From Bacteroidales bacterium UBA3743 (GTDB lineage: Bacteria; Bacteroidota; Bacteroidia; Bacteroidales; Paludibacteraceae): a stretch of DNA of 64,000 nt. Positions within the stretch are counted from its first letter, which is position 1. The number at the start of each line of letters is the position of its first letter. The notes under the pieces were generated by a model. That model saw nothing but the letters and a program-made list of their open reading frames with translations, was not told where the DNA came from and did not search any database. Shown in pieces: positions 36,001 through 42,384 of this stretch. The stretch covers positions 53,380 to 117,379 of the forward strand of contig DFGT01000009.1 in the NCBI GenBank assembly GCA_002371265.1. Direction: 5' to 3'. The position numbers and the translations under genes are program-made.

Positions 36001-37380
36001 CCAAAAGCTGTGAGTGTGGAGACTTCATATCGTCGCCTGACTACTGATGGAGAGTATACATCTATGTCGAATGTGATTAAGGTGAACATCCGACCATTGC
36101 CAAAAACTACTGATATAGTGCCTTCAGTAAGCGATAGTATCTTGAAATTATACAGTTTGAAATCTACTCAGTACAGCGTGGAGAAACTTCCGTCTTTGGA
36201 GTTGAGTCTGGTAGATACTATTTCAGATTCTGATATTGTGACATGGCAGAAGTCTTACAACAATGTAGAATGGGAAGACGTGGAGATGCAGGAGTCAAAC
36301 GAAAATGACATCTATAAACTGTCTGTTGTAGATACTACAGAAAATGTATACTACCGAGTTGTCGCAATTAGCTCTTGCGGTGAATATACAAGTAAGGCTT
36401 ACAAGGTGACGACATTGTATGCCTCTGTAATCTTGGATGAGGAACTGGTGTTGAGAGACAGTGTGTGTGTAGGTGGCGATGTATATATTAGATACAAGAA
36501 GGATTATCCTGAAGTATATGAATATTCATACAGAATTATCAATTATGAGGGAGAGGGGGCATTCCCTTATTCTAATTCTCATGGAAGTTCTTGGTCAAGA
36601 GAAAATATTTTGACAGATTCCACAAAGGTTTCTTATGGTGCGATATTCATGTCTCCAAAACATTCTTTTGACGTTGAGATCACACGTTGGGTGAAGAAGA
36701 CTGGAGCTAGAAGTTCTAAACTTGTCCATTTCTACGTCAATGAATTGTCCGCTAAATACAACTATGTCGTTGATGGAGTAGAATCTCATGAAAGTGGAGA
36801 AAAGAAAAAGTCTGTTCAGTTGAATCAGGGTAGCAGAGTAGTGTTCTCTCCTGAGATTACAGACGGTTTGGAAGACAAGACATACAAGTGGAATCTGATT
36901 GCTCCGTTGAATGTGGAATATTATCAGAGATATGGAGGCAGTGCTGGAAGAGATGGATTGACATCGGAAAAAGAAAGCCCAGTATGCTATTTCTACAATG
37001 ATGGAACGTACACTATCACAATGCAGGTTACGGATGGTATGTGCTCTGCTACAGTTTCCGACACCGCGATGTATATAAGTGACGCTACGAGAACATATTT
37101 AAGAGCTGCTACTTTTGATGATGATTTGTTTGATTATGTTGAGTTGGCAGGAGAGTCTCTTGGTTATGTGGAAGTTTATCCTACTCATTTCTCGGACCAC
37201 ATTTCTATATATACAGATTGTGAGGAACCACAGCATTACGAGATGTATGATGCACTTGGAGCCAAGATAATGGAAGGAAACTATTCTGGCAGTGCGATTG
37301 TTGACACAAATCATTTGATCTCTGGATCTTATATAATCAAGACAGTAGGAAAATCTATAAGATTGCTAAAATCTGAGTGA
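27007..37380 (+). CDS. Giant repeat surface protein (about 3460 residues) with T9SS type A sorting tail
   Basis: A continuous frame of 3457 codons; the true start is probably the ATG at 26975 via the A9 tract. The protein is a chain of about 30-40 Ig-like modules of about 90 residues. Modules share a phrase of the type W-x-x-S-x-D-x-x-x-W-x-x-(L/I) followed by YRR(V/I) (for example TWQYSYDEVEWETL, then SYRRIVSDMCGVDTSN). The module type is common in large Bacteroidota adhesins. The last 75 residues (VEVYPTHFSDHISIYTD, YEMYDALGAKIMEGNY, GSYIIKTVGKSIRLL) are a Por-secretion tail, so the protein should be secreted by T9SS and attached to the surface. Adhesion to fibre or cells, or gliding-like function, is inferred. 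No PorP/SprF gene accompanies it; TraN-like, TraO-like and lipoprotein genes do. A bidirectional terminator follows. Confidence 0.85.
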   Translation: MVFIPVLAFCDEFYEKADGCYWHYTTSDSYGEIKFPKDLKCISLSTNQTYITPNTSVDVTRKSYNVYAYRPSGWGRDVLGYDLNEKLYFFVRTLPDGAEEGPFEYNQFKDKRGQKKDFNTGRYRKEESTMDQKIASISQTVTYKGLNESYEFKKSKKLNQLGASSINIRFQVVSWINVLRGTDSDRNDRDHTIAGNSTNITFYVCEPGEIGANLARTPKIEESDGTAKYCIYPTPVGSVSDNVMQITNIQSPGYYDRDLYFSWNLYNKDNEKVSEYNRLVTAQSNEIELGKFANFKYSDLGDYKVGDQYTLTRSISLTNEYKNELDCATPALTFEIVPEAFLSEKGVNSVKVCPKKEDQQFSGSKEYQNPDWMYLKGEEIKFRDSDNRIVTLSDAMYDAYGIKYGWEYSTDRENWILLIDKTDAEANVLPNGDYNYTSSFLSWTSVKEQDLLVPNNMFADGKTRYFRQVVTLTNFSNRKIVSEKLHEVTPYYIIEKSDFKVQPLGTLCADGTSQEVELNVSFTKAESSATLAGYKWVSDDAAFQYDCKFLGKTEEYKDINLYATYNIFADEVKKYDANIAVIDGCGTKVELKDSLILEEQPKIDPNNVICTNSTYEYNELQKRVEVVIPEGVVGYLLVDKSDSNYSTSLYEYSTNGNTYSKLPSRGKDVMLTSQNEQTYYFRKTDTRGNQCVSEDLTVLVKKVSSIVGNRIDKDTIYVCKKSGNPLITAESVSGGFGDDATLSYSWIYSYDDKDYTLMMDDSKPLTDAKVAEGVWNQVVDKKVYIRRIATSKKGTGVLSDTSDALVIIPYSDPVVALNVDTNYVCYGDEVILNGSVDANFKDQIEKTNVDVKYWYAGGKSNFDTIPTLAPYHLTVIKDTLVSLNVEFCGKRVSSKGVTITSGNNLKPRMANGACRVRGKKMTASVIFVNADYTYNINGTEGYSAEIDIPKSGGFTYNVTVSDSKCTKTFTEEVKDGELTDSLRHFELAVDGSKLSEGQKICAGVTHSFANIDQESINHIANTYTWYVDGKSQAYSNSASFSYLLATQGKTYTVMRKSEEIKGGETCQSILDSIKVVTYNNISGAELAVDNTTVCYGDGLNLTISGVKGASEGVYKYTIYDGTDVVASNIVGFGESATENVDKLGTAGMHNLYAVVSDTSTCNNNSTYSQKTDKIQVYQAETAEFNLTATPSVIKEDAGLTQVIITATAVNGDKVTTDNFTYWYTNGEGTVKNEATGNFKVSVDGSDFNAYGILTFDVERTVDGTGCKATNSVTISQTAGFEDQPSILCKEAKDDDKAEVCDGSEVELSISVLPSYGTKVLTSEDVTYTWYRNGMLVPGAGASYMATAKAGDTTLYQCKISYVYDKAMKPAYVFSNEFRLIGKKGVVLGNVYQQGDKSRNVALCVGSDKEVTLNVDAEYEAKDEISWQQSTDGKTWIPVPETNIKEQVGNTLVVKGSYYTGNKGKHYFRVMGTSDCGTETYSKLFTLEVESLPDVPVVALRNSNVINESVASLNFSPKNNYAGYRYEWGVSEDDISFFSTGGAQAVVNGDFAVGDNTVYVRKVSTTGGHCASAVVSYGFKLYEELSIGKLDETSISKVRCPNDDKLTLLIPSVSGGSGSYDITWQYKNEGGDWIPFSSTSKSPFNVIIYDPTLMADGNTLFQLKIEGLSTTTTFRAIIASTGDYKGATKVSNEYKIEFYESLKDDGIDISEEEICYGSINDRIVGKSTTGGYAPYRYQWYKTTNREDSTLWKAIPSATLQNYTKRDTLYETTFYKRVVTDGCGSKLESVSKRVGVNDKVEIKPEDIRYESIVSNGNVATMWGMPNGEADASQYVWYNENWQTLDTTKVRELYATKNSLTVPGLNQHSKLYVYYAKKYLDGCLSYNSDTLVITASKNTSGNIFVNAENEDNFWVCSGTTDIEILSESNPLNAKGYSWHYRITEYNADDEAVTGLWENVGGTIESFATGENINLDTCGLKRDALKNVKGRRKYIEFKRVATFEVGGKTAEMESNVVKINIVPTMESIPLSRELITGTISSSKVNYCKGDIGEVVYGDDMDPSSVVLDIWRNPNSYFGPGLYDPGYKGGVNTWFEYSVDGINFDTVSIFNSVENKKFASTFNPGEGLERLMNQSYRVRRGVSDGCSSVYTNELVLTVSDEAADMSSISMYAYEPGKSGVSDRLMKGFEFGDSIVIGDKTMESYDCKWSLDSLFNDTFATSKMFVGFSLDDNAAVSLMDDPNIYLKRKSKPYGECWSSSLQIPIALGTASKGGQISEKQKVCFGADFKGIDNVEEASGEWIAPKHVGMKWHYGWQWSQDSVKWVNIENSDSVGLSAKLVNTYVDPLKLMTGKTTYFRRVATNDSSRVRYSNVAVLSYYEEMKPGVLSDDQDGKTGYCTGDDLPVISTTEPTGGTFEENGISYTWKLALNGGDYVELPTRKTTLDLAFVDTIYNQTFDKNVTVSVICEYSDGKLGCGTVESEPLNYVLYRRNDAPGIYQDNDSCDANTVVVKVVPEKTEKTYIFGTYVFTENGDSITWESEATEKTIQRVSTMIVDEYGVYSVDQETGCHSETTMFNVDSLPDLSQGTLEAPTAVCYGEDYTVKGGTVVGGNGSKTYTWQYSYDEVEWETLSNQSDEDLEVIKPKSGISYRRIVSDMCGVDTSNTVHIEVREKIDVTKDVLVFNDFKCANRKFNINTTEGVVFTDNDYYLVWNSATDETFDTKNMTFRTMDEFEGDSLEIRMAHAIVDTTGMVCKSDEVTVYAHHSIALDPEANHISCEHNTPCNGRYVEIEGERQGGPHADKIDYKWYVSHDNQTWMEEFKTGKDMSLIAEDTMYIRRVASNGCETDTSNVVAIFGTKVDQYDYVGKMALEVISNMQDSSVSMTIERGKEFAADYYFEGDGVMPVVSGNNTTLPYKTDVYKDSILMLVANLDHCVSTYRFNPLRGGVIRFDGDSILCGGGEIPAIVSTVVEGGNGNYSYQWQYMNIYTADYVNIDGATDKDYTPKAVSVETSYRRLTTDGEYTSMSNVIKVNIRPLPKTTDIVPSVSDSILKLYSLKSTQYSVEKLPSLELSLVDTISDSDIVTWQKSYNNVEWEDVEMQESNENDIYKLSVVDTTENVYYRVVAISSCGEYTSKAYKVTTLYASVILDEELVLRDSVCVGGDVYIRYKKDYPEVYEYSYRIINYEGEGAFPYSNSHGSSWSRENILTDSTKVSYGAIFMSPKHSFDVEITRWVKKTGARSSKLVHFYVNELSAKYNYVVDGVESHESGEKKKSVQLNQGSRVVFSPEITDGLEDKTYKWNLIAPLNVEYYQRYGGSAGRDGLTSEKESPVCYFYNDGTYTITMQVTDGMCSATVSDTAMYISDATRTYLRAATFDDDLFDYVELAGESLGYVEVYPTHFSDHISIYTDCEEPQHYEMYDALGAKIMEGNYSGSAIVDTNHLISGSYIIKTVGKSIRLLKSE

Positions 37381-37483
37381 TTAGAGCGACTTATGGACTC
37401 CATAGTGGAGACCGAAACAGATTGAACAGTCACACAATTTGTCAAAGCCGGTAAAAATGTGGGCTGATTTTAGAACACTATAA

Positions 37484-37524
37484 AAAGCCGTTTCAGATTT
37501 TGTCTCTGAAACGGCTTTCCGTTT
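37484..37524. terminator. Bidirectional terminator between the giant gene and the TonB receptor gene
   Basis: Perfect 14-bp stem AAAGCCGTTTCAGA/TCTGAAACGGCTTT with an A-run on the left and a T-rich run on the right, so it can stop both convergent transcripts. Confidence 0.9.
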
Positions 37525-37564
37525 TGATACACTTCTTTTGATCAGTATGTCTAATTGTAACCTC

Positions 37565-39526
37565 CTATTTTTTGCTGATCTTGAATTTAGCACCTGCTTT
37601 CAACCAAATTCCTGGTTGTGGAATGTTTCCAAGGTCGTAGTAGCTGACATTGAAAAGATTGTTGGCGATCGCATATATGCTCCATTTGTCGGCATCCCAT
37701 GAAAGTTTGAGATCGACCAGTGTGTATGGCTCATAGTCTACAAGCATTCCCGTCGACTTATGATTCTCATCATATTTGATATAGCTTCCGTTTCTGTCTT
37801 GATAGCGTAATGAGAGGGTGGCGTTCAGTGATTTCACAACTCTCGTCTCCAAACTTGCGGAGAGTTTGTTGCGCAGATACTCAAGAGCATAGTTTGATTT
37901 GTATATCTCCACGTCATCCTCTCTTTCTTGATAGATATGAGCATATCCGAAAGAAACTTTTCTTACTGGGCATTTCTCGCCAAAAATTTCTCTTCCAAGG
38001 AACGCCGCGTTGATTTCCAATCCCTTGTTGTCAAGCTCGAATGCTGCGGAATGGAAAATGTCGTCGGCTGAATACATCACCCAGTCGATCATGTTTTTGC
38101 CGTGGTGATAGAATAGAGCGACGCTGCTTTCCACACCTCTGTTGCGGTATCTTGCTCCAAAGTCGATTGCGGACGTCTCTTCTGGCTTCAGCCCTACATT
38201 TCCTTCGTTTGTCGGGCTTTTGTAATAAAGGTCGGTGAAGGTAGGAAGACGCATAGCCATGTTCCACGATGCCGAAATCTTCCAATAGTCGTTTGGACGG
38301 AATGCAACGTCTACTCCAGGATAAACTTTCATCTTTGTGTTGAGATTTGTCACTTTGTGAGCCATCGCTCCAAGTGAAAGCGTCCACTTCTTTAGCAGGA
38401 ATGTGTGCTCTGCATAGTATGAGATATTGTCCCTGCCATCCTTCTTTGTGTAAAATATGTCGTCAACTCCTCGTACAGCTACAGAGTCGGATGTCTCTTT
38501 TCCCAGATTTGTGGATATGATGTTTTCGCTGCGCATCTCTGCTCCGAAAGCAGTTTTTCCGACTTTTGTTTCAATCCACGCTCCAAGATTCACGCCATAC
38601 ACGTCGCACTGGTGGAAATTCTCTCCTTTATGAGTGTCCCTAATGAGCTGGAAATGGTCTTTTGATCGGTTCCAATAGATAGCCGGCACAAAATGGAGTC
38701 GACTGTTTGTTTCTGCTTTCACCGAAGTGATCCACTTAGTGGTTGATTCCCACTGGTTGGGGTAGGCTGCGGAATAGAAAGTGTTTGCTCCGTAATCCTG
38801 ATTGCTCACGCCTGTCTGCCAATCCACATTGACTGATGAGTTGGATACATTGCCTTGGTAAAAAAACTTGGTTTGCTTGAAATCACTGTTTTCCTGATCT
38901 CCGTCAGCACGACGGAATCCTCCAGAAATTTGTTGGTGAACTTTTTTTGTGGAAAGGTTAGCTGACATCTCACCGCCTCCGTAACCGTAGCTTCCGCCGA
39001 AAACGTGACCGGCGATGTGGCTTGAAGTGTCGCATTTGGTGACGATATTTATCGCTCCATTGAAAGCGGATGTTCCGAACTGACGTGCTGCTGGTCCCTC
39101 AAGCACTTCCACACGTTCGATTTCGCCCATGCTTACAGGAAAGTCCGCTGATAAGTGGCCTGTGTGGGGCGACGAGATGTTGATTCCATTGAGTAGGATG
39201 GTAATTTGGTCGAATGTGCCGCCTCTGACAGAAATGTCGGACTGCACACCCATTTCGCCACGTTGACGGACATCAACACCAACTGCATATTCAAGTAAGT
39301 CGTTGATGCTTTGTACCGTCGCCGCACTCACATCCTCCTTGGTCATCACCGTCACCAATCGGGGTGCTACAGAGAATGTCAGAGGCACACGTTCGCTCGT
39401 CACCTCAATGTCTTGAAGCTGATAATTCAGTTCTGTGGACACTGAATCAGGTTGGACCTGAGCCTTTAAGTCGGCAGACAGTAGCGTCGCAATGCTAAGA
39501 ACGCCGATAGAGATTGATTTGTGCAT
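37565..39526 (-). CDS. TonB-dependent outer membrane receptor (BtuB/siderophore-like)
   Basis: The product has 653 residues from the ATG at 39526 (MHKSISIGVLSIATLL, signal to LKAQ). The frame is open to 39607, but a promoter box at 39541-39548 excludes that start. A plug domain (about 45-165; EIERVEVLEGPAARQFG, SAFNGAINIVTK) precedes a barrel of about 480 residues ending GAKFKISKK. It lacks the CarboxypepD_reg-like domain of the receptor at 3294, and the short barrel suits a small chelate ligand such as a cobamide or siderophore. The leader is only about 10 bases, so no cobalamin riboswitch is present. Neighbours give no substrate clue. Confidence 0.87.
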   Translation of the reverse strand: MHKSISIGVLSIATLLSADLKAQVQPDSVSTELNYQLQDIEVTSERVPLTFSVAPRLVTVMTKEDVSAATVQSINDLLEYAVGVDVRQRGEMGVQSDISVRGGTFDQITILLNGINISSPHTGHLSADFPVSMGEIERVEVLEGPAARQFGTSAFNGAINIVTKCDTSSHIAGHVFGGSYGYGGGEMSANLSTKKVHQQISGGFRRADGDQENSDFKQTKFFYQGNVSNSSVNVDWQTGVSNQDYGANTFYSAAYPNQWESTTKWITSVKAETNSRLHFVPAIYWNRSKDHFQLIRDTHKGENFHQCDVYGVNLGAWIETKVGKTAFGAEMRSENIISTNLGKETSDSVAVRGVDDIFYTKKDGRDNISYYAEHTFLLKKWTLSLGAMAHKVTNLNTKMKVYPGVDVAFRPNDYWKISASWNMAMRLPTFTDLYYKSPTNEGNVGLKPEETSAIDFGARYRNRGVESSVALFYHHGKNMIDWVMYSADDIFHSAAFELDNKGLEINAAFLGREIFGEKCPVRKVSFGYAHIYQEREDDVEIYKSNYALEYLRNKLSASLETRVVKSLNATLSLRYQDRNGSYIKYDENHKSTGMLVDYEPYTLVDLKLSWDADKWSIYAIANNLFNVSYYDLGNIPQPGIWLKAGAKFKISKK

Positions 39527-39540
39527 ACTCTTAAAAGTTG

Positions 39541-39548
39541 CAAAATTA
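39541..39548 (-). promoter_or_regulatory. -7 box (TAatTTTG) for the minus-strand TonB receptor
   Basis: TAATTTTG on the minus strand lies 14 bases before the ATG at 39526, so the mRNA leader is very short. Confidence 0.6.
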
Positions 39549-39760
39549 AGATTTGAAAATCTTTTCCATCTTATTGCAGATGTCAATGAGTGAAAATTTT
39601 TTTTCATTTTTTATTTTTCTTTTTTTTTGAAAATCATTGTCGTCGACGACTGTTATCAAACATTTGTGCACATCTTACTACGTTTGACGTTACAAAAGTA
39701 TTTGTCTCTACGTTCGAATTTTAAGATTTTTATATTTTTTAACATAATTGGCAGTGTATT

Positions 39761-39788
39761 TTAACATATTTTAAGTTAAATATGTTAA
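39761..39788. repeat. 11-bp inverted repeat (TTAACATATTT/AAATATGTTAA), possible operator
   Basis: Perfect palindrome with a 6-base spacer between the divergent receptor and xylanase 1, with further ATGTTAA/TTAACAT half-sites at about 39739 and 39792. It lies about 85 bases upstream of the xylanase promoter. Single ATGTTAA sites occur before xylanases 2 and 3 as well. The rest of the gap 39608-39973 holds only the promoter and a GGG/CCC hairpin near 39913. Confidence 0.4.
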
Positions 39789-39871
39789 AAAATGTTAAAT
39801 TAATTCAAGTGCCGATAAATATGTTTTACGACAATTTTGAACTGAAATCGTGAAAAAAAATGGTAAATGAA

Positions 39872-39902
39872 TTTGGATTTAAAATGAAAAAGGATAAGTT
39901 TG
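39872..39902 (+). promoter_or_regulatory. Consensus promoter (TTTG, 19 bases, TAagTTTG) for xylanase 1
   Basis: TTTG at 39872-39875 and TAAGTTTG at 39895-39902 with exact 19-base spacing. The leader contains an AAGGG/CCCTT hairpin. Unusually for this phylum, a purine-rich GGGGAGGAAA sits before the ATG at 39974. Confidence 0.75.
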
Positions 39903-39973
39903 CCAGTACAAAGGGGGTGAACCCTTACAACTAAGACAACAAAAGGATTTAATTTAATAGGGGAGGAAATGCT

Positions 39974-42049
39974 ATGAAAAAACTTTTATTCACTATTGCA
40001 TCTGTGCTTCTAGTGGTCGCACAGTCGCAGGCTCAACTAGCCAAAGATAATAAATGCAAATTCTTGGGAAACATTACGACTTCATATAATTGGCAGGAGT
40101 ATTGTGATCCTCAGGAAAATGAGAGTGCGTATAAATATAAAGATCTGTGGGATCAGGTCACTTGTGAGAACGCCACTAAGTGGGGCTCTGTGCATCAGGG
40201 ATTCGGCCGTTTCAATTGGGATAATGCCGACAGAACATACAACTATTGCAAACAGAATGGAATCATCTTTAAATACCATGCGTTGATTTGGGGAAGCCAG
40301 CATCCAACATTCATTGAATCGTTGAGTGTGGACGACACCAAAAAAGCTATTATCGAATGGTATAATGAGGTGCAGAAACATTATCCTGATTTGACAATAA
40401 TTGATGTGGTGAACGAGGCTATCTATACTGGCGGAGATTACCATTCTCCTTATAAGCAGACAAAAATCATTGAGGCGTTGGGTTCTTTAGCGGAGGATAG
40501 AGCAGAAAGGGAGACTGGCACACGTCCAAGTTATAATTGCAATACAAATGGATATCCAAATACCAATTCATACCAATGGTTGGCTGAGGCATTCCGTTTG
40601 GCACGTGAACGTTGGCCAAATGCGACTTTGATCTATAATGATTACAACACTTTCCAGTGGCAGAAGACTGAGTTTATAAATCTTGTCAACGGAATCAAGG
40701 CTTGTGGTGGTCCAATCGACGCGGCTGGAAACCAGGCTCACGATTTGAATGAGATGGGTGGAGCTCAGTTTAAATCCGCTTTGGAAGAGATTCACAACAA
40801 GACTCAGTTGCCTCAGTATATCACTGAGTATGATATTGCAAATCAGGGAGACGAAAACATGAAGACTCGTTATTCTGAGCAGTTCCCAACTATGTGGGAG
40901 GCAGACTATGTTCCTGGTGTCACTCTTTGGGGATGGATTTATGGTAAAACATGGGTCGACGATTCTGGTTTGTATAGAGATGGAAATGAACGTCCTGCTA
41001 TGACTTGGCTAAAGCAGTATATGGCGACAGATAAGGCAAAGAACGCTTCAGCTACTGTTTGTGGTAAGGACGCCGGTTCAAATGTCCGTTTGTCGTTGAG
41101 CGTGTCTTCCACTACAATCGCTCTAGGTGACTCGGTATTGTTTACTGCAGAAATGGAGGACGCAAAGAATATTAAGTTCAATGCTAATGGTATAGAAATC
41201 AAGGATAAATGGGTGTTCCCATGTGAGTTCTATTGGAAACCAGAGGAGGCTGGTGTCTATAATATAGAGGCTACTGGTTACAACAGTAAAGATGAGAGTG
41301 CAACTGCAAAATTGACTGTTAAAGTTGTTGAGGTCGGACCTTTCGGTGGTGAGCCGGCATCTATTCCAGGAAAGATTGAGGCCGAAAACTACGACAAGGG
41401 ATTTGCAAGCGAGGCATTCTTTGATTTGAGCGACGGTAATGTATGTGATGATTACAATAACTATTATCGTTCTGATGATGTTGATATCAAGAAGATTGAT
41501 GATGGTGTCGCTGTTGGACATTGCCAGAATGGTGAGTGGATGAACTACACAATCAATGTCGCACAGGACGGAGTCTACAATGTAGTTTTGAGAGTTGGAA
41601 CTGGTAATTCAGACGGAGGAAAGATGACAGTCTCTGTTGGTGACGTGGTTAAGGAGGTGTCTATTGATCAGACAGGCGGTTGGGGAACATTCGCTGAGGT
41701 TAATGTCGGTACAATGACTCTTTCTAAGGGAGAGCAGGTGTTGAAACTTTCTATCGACAAGGATTGGATCGACATAGACTGGATATCATTTGAGAAGGAT
41801 CCTTCAAGTGCGGCTGATTATGCTAACAACAATGTCATCTCAGTTATTCCAAATCCAGCGTCTTCAAAAATTGAGGTTATTGGAGCTGGAAACGTTGTTA
41901 AAGTTGAATTTGTCTCTCTTGCTGGTTCTGTGATTAAGGTTGCAAATTGCTCAGAGATTTCTCTTGACGACGTCGCAAACGGAGTCTACATGCTTCGAAT
42001 CACAACTCCAAATGACACTGTGATTAAGAAGCTTGTGGTGAAGAAATAG
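39974..42049 (+). CDS. Secreted GH10 endo-1,4-beta-xylanase with CBM6 and T9SS tail, copy 1
   Basis: The enzyme cuts internal beta-1,4 bonds of xylan. The 691 residues show a signal peptide to SQAQ (21), a GH10 barrel (about 25-350) with acid/base E148 in DVVNEAI and nucleophile E285 in YITEYDI, and a short Ig-like linker domain (about 365-455). A CBM6 follows (about 465-605; GKIEAENYDKGF, GEWMNYTINV, DWIDIDWISFE), and the last 75 residues are a T9SS sorting tail (VIPNPASSKIEVIG, GVYMLRITTP, KKLVVKK). The loop after the acid/base differs from copies 2 and 3 by a longer insert (about 158-200), so substrate range may differ. It has its own promoter, a purine-rich Shine-Dalgarno-like site and a terminator. 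It is expected at the cell surface or in the medium. Confidence 0.94.
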   Translation: MKKLLFTIASVLLVVAQSQAQLAKDNKCKFLGNITTSYNWQEYCDPQENESAYKYKDLWDQVTCENATKWGSVHQGFGRFNWDNADRTYNYCKQNGIIFKYHALIWGSQHPTFIESLSVDDTKKAIIEWYNEVQKHYPDLTIIDVVNEAIYTGGDYHSPYKQTKIIEALGSLAEDRAERETGTRPSYNCNTNGYPNTNSYQWLAEAFRLARERWPNATLIYNDYNTFQWQKTEFINLVNGIKACGGPIDAAGNQAHDLNEMGGAQFKSALEEIHNKTQLPQYITEYDIANQGDENMKTRYSEQFPTMWEADYVPGVTLWGWIYGKTWVDDSGLYRDGNERPAMTWLKQYMATDKAKNASATVCGKDAGSNVRLSLSVSSTTIALGDSVLFTAEMEDAKNIKFNANGIEIKDKWVFPCEFYWKPEEAGVYNIEATGYNSKDESATAKLTVKVVEVGPFGGEPASIPGKIEAENYDKGFASEAFFDLSDGNVCDDYNNYYRSDDVDIKKIDDGVAVGHCQNGEWMNYTINVAQDGVYNVVLRVGTGNSDGGKMTVSVGDVVKEVSIDQTGGWGTFAEVNVGTMTLSKGEQVLKLSIDKDWIDIDWISFEKDPSSAADYANNNVISVIPNPASSKIEVIGAGNVVKVEFVSLAGSVIKVANCSEISLDDVANGVYMLRITTPNDTVIKKLVVKK

Positions 42050-42073
42050 TTTTAATCTTATTAAATTTAATTT

Positions 42074-42114
42074 ATGAGCCAGCTCACTAAAATGGGCTGG
42101 CTCATTTGTTTTTG
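42074..42114 (+). terminator. Terminator after xylanase 1
   Basis: Perfect 10-bp stem ATGAGCCAGC/GCTGGCTCAT followed by TTGTTTTT. The remaining gap to 42384 holds a GGGG/CCCT hairpin near 42138, one ATGTTAA site at 42173 and the promoter box of xylanase 2. Confidence 0.88.
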
Positions 42115-42344
42115 TACGTATGTCTACGGAAAATGTTACGGGGTAAACCCTTTGGCAATCATAAGCATAAAAATGTTAAGCCAAATTATGGCAGATATGG
42201 ATAGTTATAACATGGATGTGATATTTGTCCATATGTTTTGCTCAAACGTCGTCATTTGTACCAAATTCGCATTAATTCTGTAAAAACGGGGAAATGCTAA
42301 GTAAAAAATGGTATTAAGATAACCGTACGAAAGAATAAAAAGAA

Positions 42345-42352
42345 TATGTTTG
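42345..42352 (+). promoter_or_regulatory. -7 box (TAtgTTTG) for xylanase 2
   Basis: TATGTTTG contains the upstream ATG (42346) of the longest possible frame, so that ATG cannot be in the mRNA. The leader to the ATG at 42385 is about 27 bases and shares CTAATACTAA with xylanase 3. Confidence 0.65.
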
Positions 42353-42384
42353 CGGAAAATCTAATACTAACTAACAAAAAACAC

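Noticed and set aside
42074..42283. 69-codon frame between xylanases 1 and 2
   Set aside because: It begins inside the terminator hairpin of xylanase 1 and has no promoter or recognisable product.
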